Shown piece after piece: positions 59,880-64,000 of a stretch of DNA of 64,000 nucleotides. The notes beneath the pieces were generated by a model that had not been told where the DNA came from, ran no database searches, and saw only the letters and a program-made list of their open reading frames with translations. Every line of letters begins with the position of its first letter. The stretch's first letter is position 1. Source of the stretch: Galerina marginata. Lineage: Eukaryota; Basidiomycota; Agaricomycetes; Agaricales; Galerinaceae. A program made the translations under genes and the position numbers. The stretch lies in the NCBI GenBank assembly GCA_023014335.1, contig JAECYW010000003.1, forward strand, positions 2,728,001 through 2,792,000, given 5' to 3'.

Positions 59880-60430
59880 GACGTGGAGGGCGCCAGGATT
59901 GAGGTAAGTAAGATTTCAAACGTGAATACGAAGTGATACTTACTTACCTTTAGCCGCACTTCCCCGGGACGCCTTTAATGGGGTTCTTCCGCCCTCCTGC
60001 TCGAATCCCGGTGACGAACACAAACGGATGTTGCTGCAGTCGTCCGTCTCCTCGACGGTGTGTACGATTCCTGCCGCCGCGGGAGGGACCCACCAGCAGC
60101 CTGAGCCCGTCTGATTGGAGGTTGGCACGGAAGACGGAAAGGGAGGGAACAGTCAACGACGGCATCGCGGGAGTGGGATAGCGGGGTACTTGGTATGTCG
60201 GGCAGTCGTTATCGCTGCGGGTGGCCGTCTGAGTGTACTCGCAGGTTGTAGGGAGGGAGATGAATGACACCTCCGTAAGTCTCCTCCGTCCGTTGCTGCC
60301 TCCGATTACGCGGCTGATGTCGATTTCCACTGCGTTCTCCCTAAGCTCAATCCAAATCGTGGATTCGCGGGCTATCGGTATGGGTGTCATCACGCCGCGT
60401 TCGAGGAGGGAGGTGCGGAAGGCAAGGGTG
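59880..60430. repeat. Modular repeat, third patch
   Basis: A GGTAAGTAAG...CTTACTTACC unit lies at 59903-59952, the clearest case of complementary ends. A CTGCCGCCGCGG module follows at 60071. The string TTCGCGGGCTATCGG near 60364 resembles TTCGCGAGCTATCGG near 37595 in cluster A. Together these show that the repeat continues on the far side of the Cyc8 fragment. Confidence 0.6.
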
Positions 60431-60714
60431 AGTTGTCTGATACAACTGTTGTGGGATCAATACACCTGGAGAGAATATAGATATGCAATGACTTACATTG
60501 TATCTGCATTGCATAGGGGGATGCAGGGTTGAATGTTTAAGGGATTTCCCAAAAGCCGGATTTTTGGGAAAGGATTCGCACAGAGAGAAGGAAACACAAT
60601 CAACGATTCAACGCGGATGCGCGACACGACTGATACGGTCACGTGACTTCACGTTGACGCGAAATCTCAAAGTCCGTATTCACACTCTACAACTCCAATT
60701 GACACCGCGCTGAC

Positions 60715-63700
60715 ATGGATCAGGCATCTCTTGTGCTCTCTCTGTCCGAGCTCTCCACGGCTATCGGGGCCTTGCAAGAACCTCACACTGACCCCGAGGT
60801 TACTCACGCTCGTCTCATCCTGGCTTTGAAGCTTCACCTGTCTACCTCTGCCAACTTGACATCTTCAGAACCCCACTGCAATGTTTCGATTGGTGGTGAT
60901 TTCGTTCCTCAAACTTCTCAGGTACAACATAGCTGTCTTATTTACTTGATTTCACTCAATTATGATTACAACCCTGTAGAATATCCTTTCTGCCCTCCTC
61001 CCAACAGCCTGGACCACTTCAGCTACTTCGGGGTTTGATTCCCCAGCCCCGGCGATCAACCCTGCCTGGACAGTCCGCGAGGCGAACTTTGGTTTGCCAT
61101 CACCATCCCCTACGCCTTCACCCTCAAGACCATGGCCTTTAGCGCAATGGCCTTCGACACCCCTGGCTGCAGTGACATGGCCATCAGCATCGTTGCAGGA
61201 GCCGATGCCCATAGCTGGGTTCAGGAGCTCATCACCTTTATCTTCCTCACCACAGATGCCTTTGCCTCCTTCAGCGTTACCACCCCTACTGGTACCTCCT
61301 TGGCCACTTGAATCAGAACAATTGCTACCATTGCGTTTACCGTGTGGGCTCCAGACTGAACACATGCCCTTTGTTGGCAATTCCATGGGTGATCCTCTGA
61401 ATGATCAAGGCTCAGAGGGGTCTGCGCCGCGGCGACGTGGAAGCACTGAGGAGTTAGAGCGCTGGCTGAGAGGCGACCTCCCTCCAGATGGCGCTCATGG
61501 AAATGGACAAGGGCCTGGGTATGCTGGTGGTCACCCTGGAGGAGGAGGAGGAGGAGGAGGAGATGATGACGATGACGAGGATGACGAGGATGACGATCAT
61601 GATGGTCCTGGAGGTGGTCCGCCGCCACCGCCGCCACCGCCGCCGCCTCCTCTGCCACCCTTTCTTCCTGTCGTGGACCCATGGTGCCCTCGAGGAGGTC
61701 TGCGGGCTCGCCTTCTTCGAGATGCAGCGGGTCGTACTCGGGCGGAAGCCCAGCAACATCGCCAATGGAACTTGGAAGAGAGATACCTCCAGCAGCCAAA
61801 TCCAGAGCAAGATGAAGATGCACAAGCTCAGGAACAATCGGAACAACCGCCTGACACCACCATAGAAGAAGTTGATGGGAGTGTGGCTGGTAGTGCTCCT
61901 TCGGCTGTTTCGCTTTACCCACATGCCAGTCATGTTCCGGTCGCTGAGGAACCAGCTTGGGGCGATGATATGCGGCAGTTGATCCTTGCGGTCTTATCTA
62001 TGGCCAAGACATGTCTTCCTTGTATACACCCAGTAACCCACAAAAAGGGAGTAACAAATCCTGACGAAGTTTTGAAATTCATCGTCGGGGGCAGCTTTAC
62101 TGGCCCAGTTACCCAAGGAGCTCAAAGTCAACTGTCAACACCTCAGCCAAGTTTCCCCAACACCTCCGAACCTCTTATGGATAGCACTCTTCAGAACATT
62201 GTGCTAACTGTCAAGCGTTGTGCAGCATCAGAGATCAAGGACGCTATTGTTCAACTTAGTTATTGGCTAAATTCAATCAAGCTTGCGTGTCTTCTGAACA
62301 AGTAGGTTTCTTTTTTCATCTTCAGAGTCGCTGAGTATATTAATATGTTATATCTCAGGTACCTTAAAGAGAACCAAGTCTCTTCCATTACAAGTGTTTG
62401 GGCCAGCATTGAGACCTATGTCCGGCCTGCACGTTCAACCTTTGATCGGTATGTAACAGACGGTGTATATGCATGCAGACTAGCCGGTGCTGGTGAGTCT
62501 TTGTATATGTTGTACCTCCTCATTCCTTGCTCAAAGGTTCGAGTTTAGGCTCGATGTATTTTTTGGTGCTTATGGCCTGTGCCCGCGTCCGCCCACAACT
62601 TCGAAATTGCGAGGCAATGCTTGCGGAAGTCTTGCTAAATTTATCCGGTGCCCAACAGGTATATACTGTTTTTTTCTAGTAATTAAATGCATATTCTTAT
62701 TGTCATGATATCTTAGATTCTGCATTCGGTATTCTAGTTAAAAAAGAATTGATTCCTGCCATTGCTTATCTTCGGGTGACATATCCTCTCCGGGTTAGCC
62801 TCTTTTTTCCGACGGCTTTTCTTCAAAGTTTTGCGGTTGATCCAGAGCTTGATTGCACCGACTTAATGAGAACCGACATGTTTTTTGACTCAATCTATCT
62901 GTATAAGTAAGTGTCTGTTTATCTACACTCTTCCTGATCTTCTAAGCAAGATACTACAGTGATTTCACCAAAGGACGAGATTGGGACAGTTGGATCGAAT
63001 GCGCTGGCTTGTCACCGGTTCATCTTATTCCCTGAACACTGTTGAAGAATTACCCATGAACCAAGAGCCGCTTGTTGGCTCGTTACCGGAAAAAGTCACT
63101 GAAGTACCAATATCAGAGCCAGCAGAACCACTGGAATTTATGCACACTGATTCTTTCCAGCCCTACCCAAACACAGAGCCACCTATCGACTTCGGTGACA
63201 TTACTTTACTGGATACAAACTATAACCCCGCCTTACAGTTCAACAAGAAGCTCATCTTCAAGCGAACAGACAAGCTGGACCGCTGGCAGGTCACAGAACA
63301 AGAGCGAGCTTATGCGCGACAACCCTCACATCCGAAAGACTTGGAACAATTTAAGAAAATGGTAAATATTGGTACTTTGCCACTGTCAATTTGAATGCTT
63401 ATCTTGACGTAGCTCCAAAAACAACTACAGAATGGATACAAGAAAGGTAGAAAAAAATATCTATATTTCGACAGCCGAAGACTTGATGCGTATGTTATTT
63501 CTATGTCATATTTCATTTTATCTGATGTAAACTCCTTATTTAGTGGGATATTCTGCATGAGAGATATCAATCAAAAGTTATCTTGGGCGGTGTGCACCAA
63601 CATGCCTGACGATTTAAAGTCAACCTTATTTCCTAAGCTGGAGACGATCTACCCCAAGGCTCTTAAGATCACTAATACTGCGGATGAGGGTTTGGATAAC

Positions 63701-64000
63701 GCTTTTCCTTCCTGTCATTTTACATATTGGTTTCGATATGGTAAAAAAGTCGGTCGTTTCAAGCAACTGTCAGTTTATCGTCACTTATTTGATGTTTTCA
63801 GGGTCACAATACGCCTTCTGGTGCCGATGTTTCTACCTTGCAAAAGGAAGGCAAGCAACCAGTCAATACCTCTCAGAATATCCCCAGAGAAAGCCGCGAG
63901 CTTAAGGAAAATTCAGCTGAGTATCAGATGTTTATTGACGCTTTGGGGCCTGTCTTCCAATGGATTAAACAGCTTGTAAGAAACCTCTTTGGTAATACAG
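60715..64000 (+). CDS. Large multi-exon hypothetical protein, 3' end outside the window
   Basis: The start at 60715 (MDQASLVLSLSELSTAIGAL) is followed by an intron (60922-60979) and a Pro/Ser-rich exon. Next comes a striking low-complexity block at about 61530-61660: a Gly run, an Asp run and a Pro run. Downstream exons, joined by GT-AG introns with frame kept, read YLKENQVSSITSVWASIETY, FEFRLDVFFGAYGLCPRPPT, DSAFGILVKKELIPAIAYLR and ELDCTDLMRTDMFFDSIYLY, then DFTKGRDWDSWIECAGLSPV. Near 63030 the natural frame stops, while another frame stays open (VEELPMNQEPLVGS to WQVTEQERAY), so a frameshift or missed intron is likely. The gene then continues (GIFCMRDINQKLSWAVC) beyond 64000. No family was recognised. 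Confidence 0.5.

Noticed and set aside
61221..61922. 233-codon open frame antisense to the terminal gene
   Set aside because: It is the shadow of the low-complexity Gly/Asp/Pro exon, with His/Arg-rich composition arising from the repeats.

Overview
The window looks like nuclear DNA of a mushroom-forming basidiomycete (Agaricomycetes). Genes are cut by many short GT-AG introns of about 45-90 nt. Several families typical of that class are present: a Plavaka-type DNA transposase, a DUF6533 seven-helix-type membrane protein and an SRPK-like kinase. There are also general fungal genes (GPI3, OSBP, HOM3, TOK1, sphingolipid delta-4 desaturase, a ChAP exomer subunit). No rRNA, convincing tRNA or CRISPR was seen. 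Exon models were drawn by eye from splice signals, reading-frame continuity and recalled family motifs; no database search was run.

Left third (1-24.5 kb), gene-rich: a long disordered protein with a degenerate WW domain (+); GPI3/PIG-A (-); a kinase-like protein with damaged catalytic motifs (-); then a cluster of four D-amino-acid-oxidase loci. These are a truncated frameshifted copy at 9.25-10.26 kb and apparently intact genes at 10.7-12.2, 15.4-16.9 and 17.4-18.9 kb, wrapped around an oxysterol-binding protein gene. The broken copy and the 15.4 kb gene form a ~1.2 kb inverted repeat. A three-module LGFP-like protein (+) and a sphingolipid desaturase (-) follow.

Middle (24.5-40.1 kb), mostly rearranged and gene-poor: a decayed tandem-repeat gene with a YSDILER core and two in-frame stops; a truncated aspartokinase copy at 27.5 kb lacking the ACT region; about 6 kb without a clear gene but with small local repeats and an 85-bp hairpin; a GC-rich modular repeat region with many intron-like signals (35.3-37.65 kb); and the complete aspartokinase gene HOM3 (37.95-40.13 kb). 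The two aspartokinase copies are a direct ~1.7 kb duplication.

Right third (40.1-64 kb): a ChAP-family exomer subunit (-), a DUF6533 membrane protein (-), an orotate phosphoribosyltransferase relic (-), a TOK1-type two-pore potassium channel (+) and an uninterrupted Plavaka transposase (-). From 54.8 to 60.4 kb the modular repeat family of 35-37 kb reappears. It includes an eight-unit array at 57.1-58.5 kb that runs into a broken copy of the Cyc8/Ssn6 TPR corepressor gene. A multi-exon gene of unknown function starts at 60.7 kb and leaves the window.

The main theme is local duplication and decay: inverted and direct duplications, captured gene fragments, and a modular repeat family whose members look like short introns with complementary splice-donor-like ends.
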